A DNA stretch of 8,648 nucleotides, taken from positions 14,863 through 23,510 of the forward strand of contig MIBM01000060.1 in NCBI GenBank assembly GCA_001830645.1, written 5' to 3'. Below are positions 1 through 6,019 of the stretch, in pieces. The stretch comes from Spirochaetes bacterium RIFOXYC1_FULL_54_7 (GTDB lineage Bacteria > Spirochaetota > Spirochaetia > Treponematales > UBA12059). The notes below the pieces were generated by a model. The model ran no database searches, was not told the DNA's origin, and was given only the letters and a program-made list of their open reading frames with translations. Every line of letters starts with the position of its first letter. Within the stretch, counting starts at the first letter, position 1. The translations under genes and the position numbers were made by a program.

Positions 1-420
1 AAAGGTCCAGACATAGTTCGCATCCATGGTGTTTCCGTCAATGTCAGTGACGGAAGTGGTCAAGGTTGCCGTGTACTCGGTTTCATTGTCCAGTATCTCT
101 GTTGGCGCAAACCTGGCAGTCATATTGGGCAGGTCATAGCTTACGCTAACGGCGACTGCCACAGGAGTTGCCGCATTGTCAAACACGGTAAAGTTTGCCG
201 CTACTATTGTCGCAGGGTCCATGGCTTCACTGAACTCAGCTGAAATTGTACCAATGGTGCTTACCCCTATGGCTTCATTTACTGGCATGGTAGAAATCAC
301 CGTTGGCGCTGTAGTGTCAACTTCGGGTTCTGAGGGGCCCGCCGCATTGCTGCATCCCAGAAAAGCAGACACCGTTACGAGCGCGATCAGGGACAGTAGA
401 ATTCCTTTGGTCTTCATCAT
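1..420 (-). CDS. Lipoprotein with bacterial Ig-like (Big_5) domain, partial
   Basis: Translation of the minus strand from 420 runs open to the window edge (140 codons, no stop), so the C-terminal part is missing. Residues 1-23 form a lipoprotein signal: MMKTK, a hydrophobic stretch, then FLGC with Cys23 as the lipidated residue. After a short linker (SNAAGPSEPEVD), residues from about 36 match the SbsA-like Ig domain pattern: TAPTV..TMPVNEAIGVS, then AEFSEAMDPATI, then TEYTATLTTSVTDIDGN. Such domains are surface-exposed stalks; they often sit in front of another domain, for example the DUF3494 ice-binding/adhesin domain, but nothing of that kind is inside the window. AAGGAG at 424-429 lies 3 bases from the ATG at 420 and 6 bases from a second in-frame ATG at 417, so the true start may be 417. 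Phe at position -3 of the lipobox is loose, as tolerated in spirochaetes. Exported lipoprotein: confident. Function: unknown. Confidence 0.85.
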   Translation of the reverse strand, partial: MMKTKGILLSLIALVTVSAFLGCSNAAGPSEPEVDTTAPTVISTMPVNEAIGVSTIGTISAEFSEAMDPATIVAANFTVFDNAATPVAVAVSVSYDLPNMTARFAPTEILDNETEYTATLTTSVTDIDGNTMDANYVWTF

Positions 421-472
421 ATTCTCCTTAGTACGTACAGAATCAGATCGTGGAGCACTGGGTGCGCTTGTT

Positions 473-486
473 CCCGTAGACACGGG
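473..486. repeat. Short perfect dyad CCCGT-N4-ACGGG
   Basis: Five-base perfect arms (473-477 and 482-486) around AGAC, in the divergent region between the lipoprotein and the Crp/Fnr gene. It lies about 53 bases upstream of the lipoprotein start, so it could be an operator or a leader hairpin for that gene. Arms this short can also arise by chance. Confidence 0.3.
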
Positions 487-505
487 CGAGTCTTGGCACC
501 AGGGA

Positions 506-524
506 GGAACACTCCTTGTGTTCC
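506..524. repeat. Dyad GGAACAC-N5-GTGTTCC, possible operator
   Basis: Perfect 7-base inverted repeat (506-512 and 518-524) with the 5-base centre TCCTT, in the divergent region. The 19-base span with half-sites one helical turn apart is the geometry of a dimeric helix-turn-helix binding site. It lies 86 bases upstream of the lipoprotein start and 136 bases upstream of the Crp/Fnr start. It does not match the Crp consensus (TGTGA-N6-TCACA), the Fnr consensus (TTGAT-N4-ATCAA) or the spacing of a LexA box, so which protein binds it is unknown. Confidence 0.4.
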
Positions 525-568
525 CAGGTTCTCCATGATCTAATAAGAAGGTACGCGCAAAAGGCTGA

Positions 569-584
569 CACCGTCTGTTCGGTG
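569..584. repeat. Short dyad CACCG-N6-CGGTG
   Basis: Five-base perfect arms (569-573 and 580-584) around TCTGTT, upstream of the Crp/Fnr promoter. GCGC also occurs on both flanks (555-558 and 585-588), which could extend an imperfect stem. No T-run follows, so it is not a rho-independent terminator. Confidence 0.25.
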
Positions 585-603
585 GCGCGCTTAACCGTCC
601 GGT

Positions 604-634
604 TTGTCGACAAGACTGGTTTCGTTTCTACAAT
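604..634 (+). promoter_or_regulatory. Probable promoter of the Crp/Fnr gene with overlapping palindrome
   Basis: TACAAT at 629-634 is a good sigma-70 -10 box. TTGTCG at 604-609 could be the -35 box with a 19-base spacer, somewhat long. The -35 is part of a perfect 10-base palindrome, TTGTCGACAA (604-613). Transcription would begin near 641, leaving a leader of about 19 bases that holds only the ribosome site, which supports translation from 660. A palindrome over the -35 box would suit repression, perhaps by the regulator itself. The boxes are seen; activity and autoregulation are inferred. Confidence 0.4.
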
Positions 635-646
635 TCTTGAAATGAA

Positions 647-651
647 AAGGA
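647..651 (+). promoter_or_regulatory. Ribosome site fixing the Crp/Fnr start
   Basis: AAGGA, 8 bases before the ATG at 660. The other in-frame starts, ATG at 516 and ATG at 642, lack a comparable site. The 516 start would add 48 residues that do not look like the family and would lie across the putative promoter. Confidence 0.65.
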
Positions 652-659
652 ATTATGCC

Positions 660-1388
660 ATGCCCGCAACAATTGGCGCCCAAGATCCCAGACAAAACCG
701 CTTGCTGGCGGTACTGCCCGAACCGGAGTACCAACGCATACTGCCCCATCTACAACCGGTTCCTCTGCCGCTCGGAAAAGTTCTTTACGAGTCCGGAGGG
801 CGTTTAGGCTGGGTGTATTTCCCGACTACTGCAATTGTGTCCCTGTTGTATGTGATGGACAATGGACAATCTGCCGAGATGGCTGTTGTCGGGAATGACG
901 GTGTATTGGGTATAGCCTTGTTCATGGGTGGTGCTACGGTGACCAACCGTGCCGTGGTCCAGAGTGCCGGTCAGGCCTATCGGATGAGCGGCAAACGCCT
1001 CATGGAGGAATTCAGTCTTTCGGGGAAATTCCAGCATCTTTTACTAAGGTATACCCTGGCCTTGTTGTCCCAGATGGGTCAGACAGCGGTATGCAACAGA
1101 CATCACAGCATAGACCAGCAACTATGCCGCTGGCTGCTGTTGAGCCATGACAGGCTGCGGGGCAACGAACTGGAGATGACCCAGGAACTGATAGCAGACA
1201 TGCTTGGGGTGAGGCGTGAAGGCGTATCGGAGGCGGCCGGTAATTTGCAACGGGACGGCCTAATCGATTATAATCGTGGTCATATAACAATCCTTGACCG
1301 GCCTGGTCTTGAAGCCCGGGTATGCGAGTGTTACCAAGTAGTTAGAAACGAATTCCACCGACTCTTACCTGACACAATGGAGCAGTAA
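660..1388 (+). CDS. Crp/Fnr family transcriptional regulator
   Basis: A 242-residue DNA-binding regulator. Residues about 15-125 form the cyclic-nucleotide-binding-like beta barrel (GKVLYESGGRLGWVYFPTTA, then AEMAVVGNDGVLGIALFMGG), which belongs to a widespread subgroup in which 'VYFPTTAIVSLL' and 'VGNDGVLG' are typical. A long dimerisation helix follows (about 123-160). The C-terminal winged helix has its recognition helix near 174-202 (TQELIADMLGVRREGVSEAA). The barrel lacks the Arg-x-Ser phosphate cassette that holds cAMP, and there is no N-terminal cysteine cluster for an Fnr-type iron-sulphur centre, so the signal sensed is unknown. The next gene begins one base after the stop, so the two are co-transcribed and may be linked in function. 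Autoregulation is possible through the palindrome at 604-613. Family certain; regulon unknown. Confidence 0.92.
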   Translation: MPATIGAQDPRQNRLLAVLPEPEYQRILPHLQPVPLPLGKVLYESGGRLGWVYFPTTAIVSLLYVMDNGQSAEMAVVGNDGVLGIALFMGGATVTNRAVVQSAGQAYRMSGKRLMEEFSLSGKFQHLLLRYTLALLSQMGQTAVCNRHHSIDQQLCRWLLLSHDRLRGNELEMTQELIADMLGVRREGVSEAAGNLQRDGLIDYNRGHITILDRPGLEARVCECYQVVRNEFHRLLPDTMEQ

Positions 1389-1389
1389 T

Positions 1390-2523
1390 ATGAACCCTCA
1401 GATTTTTCCTTTCAACTCCGTGGGCATAACCGGCGCCACTGGCACGGTAGCATCCGAATTCATCCAACTCCTGCTATCCAAGGCTCCCGGGCTTCGGCAG
1501 ATCACGGCCAGTTGCCGAAGCCTGGATTCTTCCAAGGCACGGCGCCTAGGCAAGCTTGAAAAAGTTACCCTTGTTGAAGGCGGCATCCTTGATTTGCCTG
1601 TACTGGAACGGATCGTCTCTGACAGCGAGATTGTTTACCATCTGGCTGCATGGCTTGCCAACACTGTCATGCCGGATACGTATGAAGAGATTTTCGCTGT
1701 AAACTGCCTCTCGACTGCGGTAGTTGCCCGCCTGTGCCGGCAAGAAGGCAAACGGCTGGTCTTCACTTCGTCCCACAGTGTCTACTTTGCAGGGCCTTAC
1801 AAGGGAATAATTGCCGAAGACAGCTACAAATTCCGCCATGACTTTACTGACTGGATCCAGGCCATAAAGACCAGCTACTATGATCTTGCCGACCGGATCA
1901 TTGCCGGAGATAAGCCGCTGGACTCCGCCCTTGCGGACATCGCAGAAATGCACCGTGCCTGCCCGGCTCCCATGGATCCCCTCATCTATGGCAGGGACGA
2001 GTACCACCTGTACTGCCTGTCCAAACTTCTTGCGGAATCCTTTGCCCTGGATCACAGCGGTGTGGTCCTACGGCTCAGCAATGTATACGGCCCGGGTGAT
2101 GAATCCACCCAGGCGGTAGGTGAGGCCTGCCAGAGAATACTGAAGGCAGCGGATAATGAAGAACTGCGCGTCCGCCAGCCTTTCAAGAAGCTGGTTCCTG
2201 CCTACCTGGGAGATATAAACGAGGCACTCTACCGGGCCGCCAGCCTGGAACTGCCTCCGGGTATCAGCCCCGTGTTCACCATGTCATCCCAATCCACCTA
2301 CATACGGGAAGACGAACTGCTGCGCTCGGTGGACAAGGGCTTGCAGCGCATCCGCGGCTCGGATAGCCGCACGATCGAGACCCTGGAACCGGAGCCGGGG
2401 CCTCCGGCTTTTACTTACAACCTATCCAAATTGCAGACCTACCTGCTGAAGGATTACAAGCTCACCCCTTTCGTGGACGGCCTGGAAGCGCAACTCCGGC
2501 GTCTCATACAGACCGGGCACTGA
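1390..2523 (+). CDS. Extended SDR: NAD-dependent epimerase/dehydratase family protein
   Basis: A 377-residue Rossmann-fold enzyme of the GalE-like extended short-chain dehydrogenase class, acting in the cytosol on a nucleotide-sugar or another hydroxylated substrate. The nucleotide-binding glycines G12, G15 and G18 (GITGATG) lie at the N-terminus. YHLAA (83-87) and the strand ending FTSSHS (125-130, catalytic Ser/Thr) follow. The active-site YxxxK is Y208/K212 (YCLSK), then RLSNVYGPGD (228-237), the usual substrate-loop motif. The catalytic Ser and Tyr are about 80 residues apart against about 25 in GalE, because of an insertion at roughly 145-200. GGAG at 1379-1382 sits 7 bases before the ATG, inside the end of the regulator gene. 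Placement one base after the regulator suggests that the regulator controls it. Other possible roles are a hydroxysteroid-type or nucleoside-diphosphate-sugar dehydratase; the substrate cannot be told. Confidence 0.88.
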   Translation: MNPQIFPFNSVGITGATGTVASEFIQLLLSKAPGLRQITASCRSLDSSKARRLGKLEKVTLVEGGILDLPVLERIVSDSEIVYHLAAWLANTVMPDTYEEIFAVNCLSTAVVARLCRQEGKRLVFTSSHSVYFAGPYKGIIAEDSYKFRHDFTDWIQAIKTSYYDLADRIIAGDKPLDSALADIAEMHRACPAPMDPLIYGRDEYHLYCLSKLLAESFALDHSGVVLRLSNVYGPGDESTQAVGEACQRILKAADNEELRVRQPFKKLVPAYLGDINEALYRAASLELPPGISPVFTMSSQSTYIREDELLRSVDKGLQRIRGSDSRTIETLEPEPGPPAFTYNLSKLQTYLLKDYKLTPFVDGLEAQLRRLIQTGH

Positions 2524-2541
2524 TTGTAGACCGGACTATAA

Positions 2542-2566
2542 ATGCAAACCATATTATGGATGCAAA
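2542..2566. repeat. Direct repeats of ATGCAAA abutting a CCATATTATGG dyad
   Basis: In the 72-base gap before the GTG-start gene, two exact 7-base direct repeats ATGCAAA (2542-2548 and 2560-2566) lie directly against an 11-base dyad (2549-2559, arms CCATA and TATGG around T). The repeat units are 18 bases apart. The AT-rich element ends 19 bases before the AAGGAG ribosome site, so it may be a promoter/operator for the downstream gene. No convincing -35/-10 pair is visible. Confidence 0.4.
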
Positions 2567-2595
2567 TCAGATATTTTCTGTCATAAGGAGACAAC

Positions 2596-3237
2596 GTGCC
2601 CTACATACCACCCAACAACAGACCGCCCATCGATGAAGCAGTTGATGTGCTGGCCAAGGAAATTGCAGATGCTATGGAAGCAAACAAAGAAACAGCTGAA
2701 TTAGGCAGCCGTCTGCGCTTGGCCTTCATGGCGGTAGCCCGGTATATCCGGGATTCCGAATCGGGCAAACCACCGGCGGCCAGTGGCAAAACCCAGGATC
2801 CAGCCCAAGCCCTTGCCCGGCGTATCCTGGATATAGCCACCAGCTACGGCATAAAGGGAGGCTGGACCGGGGAGCTCAACTATGCGGTAACACGGCTACT
2901 CCAGGCTGTACCGTACCAGTTGTATAAAAGAGGTGAATGGCAGGAACCCTTGCGCTACTGGATCTATGCCGAGGCTGTCGGGGCCCTTACCCGGACTGCC
3001 TGGGACTTGCATGCAGAATGCGCTGATGATTACATCGGCAACGGGTTGTGTGGGGTGTTCATCGATATAAAGGACGAATACAAACGCAGGGTAAATACCG
3101 CCTACGAAGCAGCCCAGATCATGAAGAGCGGAGACTGCTACGACCGCACCACCTTCAGGACCCAGCTAGTCCCGGTCATAGTGAATGGAGTCGAAGGTTA
3201 TCAGGAAATAATGCTGCCCCCGCAGAAGCTGCAATAA
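2596..3237 (+). CDS. Conserved protein of unknown function, DUF6899-like with an internal insertion
   Basis: 213 residues, starting at GTG with AAGGAG (2585-2590) 5 bases ahead. No signal peptide or membrane segment, so it is probably cytosolic and largely helical. The ends match a small protein family I recognise by pattern: N-terminal MPYI-PPNNRPPID; then GELNYAVTRLL (92-102); then EAVGALTRTA and a segment from about 154 (VFIDIKDEYKRRV) into AYEAAQIMKSGDCY (169-182), comparable to GDLNY..I..L, then EFYRRV..PYE..K...NGD in that family, which I believe is DUF6899. Typical members are about 80-110 residues; this one carries extra sequence at roughly 25-88 and a C-terminal tail after 183. Function unknown. 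It follows the SDR gene by 72 bases on the same strand and may share its transcript or have its own promoter. Gene call strong; family name moderate. Confidence 0.8.
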   Translation: MPYIPPNNRPPIDEAVDVLAKEIADAMEANKETAELGSRLRLAFMAVARYIRDSESGKPPAASGKTQDPAQALARRILDIATSYGIKGGWTGELNYAVTRLLQAVPYQLYKRGEWQEPLRYWIYAEAVGALTRTAWDLHAECADDYIGNGLCGVFIDIKDEYKRRVNTAYEAAQIMKSGDCYDRTTFRTQLVPVIVNGVEGYQEIMLPPQKLQ

Positions 3238-3250
3238 TCGGGTAGCGATA

Positions 3251-3278
3251 CCGGAGACCGGCCTTTCTCGGTCTCCGG
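3251..3278. terminator. Hairpin between convergent genes
   Basis: Perfect 10-base inverted repeat, CCGGAGACCG (3251-3260) and CGGTCTCCGG (3269-3278), with an 8-base loop. It lies 13 bases after the stop of the plus-strand gene and 48 bases beyond the stop of the minus-strand deaminase gene, the position of a shared terminator. No T-run follows on either strand, so it is not a textbook rho-independent terminator. It may still block polymerase or protect 3' ends of both transcripts. Confidence 0.55.
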
Positions 3279-3326
3279 CCAGGCTTACACGCCTTCCCGG
3301 AAAAACCAGGCGATCTCCGGCACAGC

Positions 3327-4067
3327 CTACACCTTCTTGAGCAAGGCTGCAGATTCATCATCAAGGAAGATCGTGCAGTCCGGATGGGTCCGAAGTATGG
3401 ATGCGGGATAAGCCGGGCTTATTTCCTTCTCCAGGCAATCACGCACAGCCTCGGCCTTTACCGCGCCTGGTACCGTGCAGATGATGGATGGGGTCCGCAT
3501 GATCTGCTTGATGCTCATGGAAACGGCACGGGAAGGCACATCGTCAAGGCTCGGAAACCAGCCCTCGCCCATCTGCTGCTTCTTGCACTTTTTATCCAGA
3601 GTGACAATGATATATGGATCTTCTGCTTCAAAATCAGCCGGTGGATCATTGAACGCGAGATGGCCATTCTCCCCTATCCCGACAAAGGCAAGGTCTGGAT
3701 TATATTTTTTTATTAGTCCATTCATCCGTGCCATCTCGGCATGGATATCCGGTGCATCACCCTGGATAAGATGGTAATCCTTTATGCCAACCTTGGCCAG
3801 CAATCTTTCTTTCAGATATTTGCGGAAACTTGCGGGATGTTGGTCAGACAGTCCCACATACTCATCCAGATGGAACATACGGACCTTGCTCCAGTCTATA
3901 CCAGGCGCAGCGCACAGGTTGGCCAGAAAGTCGAACTGGGAAGTTCCGGTAGCAACAATGATTACAGCGTTCCCTTTCGCAACAATCAAAGCCCGAAGAA
4001 TTTCCGCTGCCTGAATGGCTGCGGCTTTGCTTGTACTGGCTTTGTTTTCAAACACCTTGGTAATCAT
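3327..4067 (-). CDS. nagB: Variant glucosamine-6-phosphate deaminase (NagB-like)
   Basis: 246 residues of the NagB/6-phosphogluconolactonase fold, a cytosolic enzyme class that in the classic case converts glucosamine-6-phosphate to fructose-6-phosphate and ammonia. Visible landmarks: phosphate-binding VATGTSQ (38-44), FHLDEYVGL (65-73) with D68 matching the catalytic Asp72 of E. coli NagB, and GIGENGHLAFND (130-141) with H136 matching His143. Asn134 replaces E. coli Asp141 and Asp141 replaces Glu148, and the following CKKQQMGEGWFPSLDDVP (161-178) differs from standard NagB, placing it in a divergent clade. The length is slightly short of the E. coli enzyme (266). The ATG at 4067 directly follows the TGA of the isomerase gene, with GGGAG 7 bases before it, so translation is coupled. 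It is the last gene of the operon. The substrate may be another amino- or keto-sugar phosphate. Family certain, substrate unsure. Confidence 0.88.
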   Translation of the reverse strand: MITKVFENKASTSKAAAIQAAEILRALIVAKGNAVIIVATGTSQFDFLANLCAAPGIDWSKVRMFHLDEYVGLSDQHPASFRKYLKERLLAKVGIKDYHLIQGDAPDIHAEMARMNGLIKKYNPDLAFVGIGENGHLAFNDPPADFEAEDPYIIVTLDKKCKKQQMGEGWFPSLDDVPSRAVSMSIKQIMRTPSIICTVPGAVKAEAVRDCLEKEISPAYPASILRTHPDCTIFLDDESAALLKKV

Positions 4068-4967
4068 TCAATTACTCCCATCTTTTGCCTTATAACCAGC
4101 GCCATCCAGTATCTTCATGAACCGCCGGCCATACTCCTCGTAATTACGGAACCGTGAATCTGCATCAGACTGAACGGATTTATCATGGAAAACCACTGCC
4201 ATGTGGGGTTCTATGGAGAGGGCACCATCGTACCCGCTGGCCTTCAGGGCATGGACTATCTTGACCACATCGCCTTGCCCCTCGCCGGGGAAGGTATAGA
4301 CCTCCGCACCGCTGGTTTTTTCGAAATAGGCATCCTTGATGTGGACATGGACTATATGCTGCCTGAAGCGTTCATAAAATGCCCAGGACGATTGCTTGGG
4401 ATACGGGAAGAACCTGGAAAAATCATTGGTAAGCGGCGGGTTGCCAGTGTCAAACACCAGTTTCAGTCCAGGCAGTTCATCCAGCAGTCTTTTGCAATGC
4501 TCAAGACTCATGCCACCGTAGGTGTGGCAGTTTTCATGGACCGGGGTCAGGCCGGCATCAAGAAAACGGCCGCAGATCTGTTTCAGCCGATCAAAGCGCT
4601 CTACAGCCCGCTGATCCAGAGCTCTACCTTCCGCGTCGGCATACACCTTGTAGCTCATGATCCGGATCATGGGTATTCCCAGCACCTTCATCCTCTTGAC
4701 CGCCCTGTCTACCTGCACGAGCGTTTCATTGAAAGGAGTATCGAGGTCTGCACCCCAGTTGGCTATGGTCGAACCCAGACAGTTGACTTGTATGCCTTCT
4801 TCATCAAGTGTTCTTGCAACCTCCAGGAATTTATCTTCTGGCAGATCATTGAGATTTTGGCCGTCCACGGAACGGGCCTCAATATGGCTCCAGCCAAGCT
4901 TTCTGGTAACCCGGATCTGGCCGGCCAGATCCGTTGCCGCTTCATCTGCAAATCCTGACAGTATCAC
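4068..4967 (-). CDS. Sugar phosphate isomerase/epimerase (xylose isomerase-like TIM barrel)
   Basis: 299 residues of the AP-endonuclease-2/xylose-isomerase-like fold (MILSGFADEAATDLAGQI..., then GWSHIEARSVDG near 25-36). Likely metal ligands are all present: E145 in VHENCH (143-148), D173 in VFDTGN (171-176), H209 in VHVHIKD (206-212) and E253 in SIEPH (251-255). This is the arrangement of divalent-metal isomerases and epimerases acting on keto/aldo sugars. The start is GTG at 4967, overlapping the TGA of the oxidoreductase gene as GTGA, with GGGAG 7 bases ahead. The stop touches the start of the NagB-like gene. Being between an oxidoreductase and a deaminase, it probably isomerises or epimerises the oxidised sugar. 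The same fold also gives dehydratases and lyases, so the reaction itself is inferred. No signal peptide; cytosolic. Confidence 0.88.
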   Translation of the reverse strand: MILSGFADEAATDLAGQIRVTRKLGWSHIEARSVDGQNLNDLPEDKFLEVARTLDEEGIQVNCLGSTIANWGADLDTPFNETLVQVDRAVKRMKVLGIPMIRIMSYKVYADAEGRALDQRAVERFDRLKQICGRFLDAGLTPVHENCHTYGGMSLEHCKRLLDELPGLKLVFDTGNPPLTNDFSRFFPYPKQSSWAFYERFRQHIVHVHIKDAYFEKTSGAEVYTFPGEGQGDVVKIVHALKASGYDGALSIEPHMAVVFHDKSVQSDADSRFRNYEEYGRRFMKILDGAGYKAKDGSN

Positions 4968-6019
4968 GATCCTGCTCCCATCTTCACCAGCCGTCCTGTG
5001 CGGGCGCTCTCATAGATGGCTACGATTATGGCTACAGCCTTGCGGGCTTCCAGACCATCTACCAAGGGCTTGCCTTTCCCCGATTCCAGAACCCGGAGGA
5101 AGTCTTCGAACTGATGCTGGTGGCCATGGAAGCCGATGGCGCCCGGATCGGCTGCTCCACCGCCGCTTGTGGGGGTGTTGGCAAATTTGCTCCGGATTGC
5201 ATCATCGTCCGGCCGGATCTCGGCAAAACTCCAGGTAGTTATATCTTCCTCTTCCATGATCACACTTCCGGTGGTTCCGGAAATTTCGAGGCGCTTCAGG
5301 AAGCCGGGATAAACCGCTGTAGAACCTTCTATGACGCCAAGAGCCCCATTGGCATAGCGGAGCACCGCCACCGCGGTATCCTCTACCTCAATGCCTTCAT
5401 GACCTATGGTTGCCGCGCAGGCCTGCACACTTTCAACCGGTCCCATGAACCACTGCAGCAGGTCAACGGCGTGGATGGACTGGTTCATCAGAGCGCCACC
5501 ACCATCATACTTCCATGTTCCTTTCCAGTTGCTGGAACGGTAATACTCCTCACTGCGGAACCATTTTACATAGGCATCTCCCAGGGAGAGCCGGCCGAAC
5601 CGGCCATCATCTATCTGGGCTTTTATCACCTTGGAGACATCGTGGAACCGGGAAGGGAAAATGCCGGCAAGTTTGACACCTTGCTTATCCGCAGCCTCTA
5701 TCATCCTGTCACAACGCTCCAGGGTGATCTCTATGGGCTTCTCGACTATGACGTGCTTGCCTGCCTCGATGGCAGCCAAGGCTGGCTCCAGATGCATACC
5801 CGATGGCGTGCAGATGGTTACCACCTGCAGTTCCGGGTCGGCTAGAAACCGGTCAAGGGAATCGTAAGCCCTGCCGCCATGGCTTGAACCAAAGCTGGCC
5901 GCTGCACCCGGTCGATTATCATATGAGGCTACCAGCCTGGCCGACGGGATTGCCTGCAACGCCTTGGCATGGAAGGCTGCTATCATTCCAGTTCCGATCA
6001 CTCCGAATCCCGTACTCAT
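4964..6019 (-). CDS. Gfo/Idh/MocA family oxidoreductase
   Basis: 351 residues of an NAD(P)-dependent sugar or inositol dehydrogenase family. The N-terminal Rossmann motif is GVIGTG (6-11), followed by TPSGMH (71-76) and the hallmark EKP (93-95), whose Lys94 takes part in catalysis. The C-terminal alpha/beta domain has YDGGGALMNQSIHAVDLL (171-188), with H183 and D186 in the substrate pocket. Length and domain order are normal for the family. No Tat or Sec signal, so it is a cytosolic form. The ATG overlaps the upstream stop as ATGA, with a strong GGAGG 5 bases before, and the end overlaps the next gene as GTGA. Enzymes of this family next to TIM-barrel isomerases often oxidise a sugar C-3 or C-2 hydroxyl ahead of isomerisation or elimination; that role here is inferred from context. 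Confidence 0.92.
   Translation of the reverse strand: MSTGFGVIGTGMIAAFHAKALQAIPSARLVASYDNRPGAAASFGSSHGGRAYDSLDRFLADPELQVVTICTPSGMHLEPALAAIEAGKHVIVEKPIEITLERCDRMIEAADKQGVKLAGIFPSRFHDVSKVIKAQIDDGRFGRLSLGDAYVKWFRSEEYYRSSNWKGTWKYDGGGALMNQSIHAVDLLQWFMGPVESVQACAATIGHEGIEVEDTAVAVLRYANGALGVIEGSTAVYPGFLKRLEISGTTGSVIMEEEDITTWSFAEIRPDDDAIRSKFANTPTSGGGAADPGAIGFHGHQHQFEDFLRVLESGKGKPLVDGLEARKAVAIIVAIYESARTGRLVKMGAGS

Noticed and set aside
506..524. LexA (SOS) box
   Set aside because: GAAC and GTTC are separated by 9 bases; the CGAAC-N4-GTTCG type needs 4, so the spacing is wrong.
176..538. Plus-strand open frame of 120 codons
   Set aside because: It lies antisense to the lipoprotein, which has a signal peptide, a ribosome site and a recognisable domain. 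The plus-strand translation has no family pattern.
516..659. Upstream extension of the Crp/Fnr gene to ATG 516
   Set aside because: The 48 extra residues do not look like the family, there is no ribosome site at 516, and the probable promoter lies inside the extension.
1546..2055. Minus-strand open frame of 169 codons within the SDR gene
   Set aside because: The SDR frame carries GxxGxxG and YxxxK; the antisense frame has no recognisable motif or ribosome site support.
3279..3326. Second terminator hairpin close to the nagB-like stop
   Set aside because: Only 4-base AGGC/GCCT pairings are present and the T-run does not follow a stem.
3741..4157. Plus-strand open frame opposite the NagB-like gene
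   Set aside because: Shadow of the nagB-like and isomerase genes, which show clear family motifs in the other strand.
4185..5845. Long plus-strand open frames (257 and 303 codons)
   Set aside because: They are antisense to the isomerase and oxidoreductase genes and overlap each other. Their length reflects codon use on the coding strand, and no domain pattern is visible.
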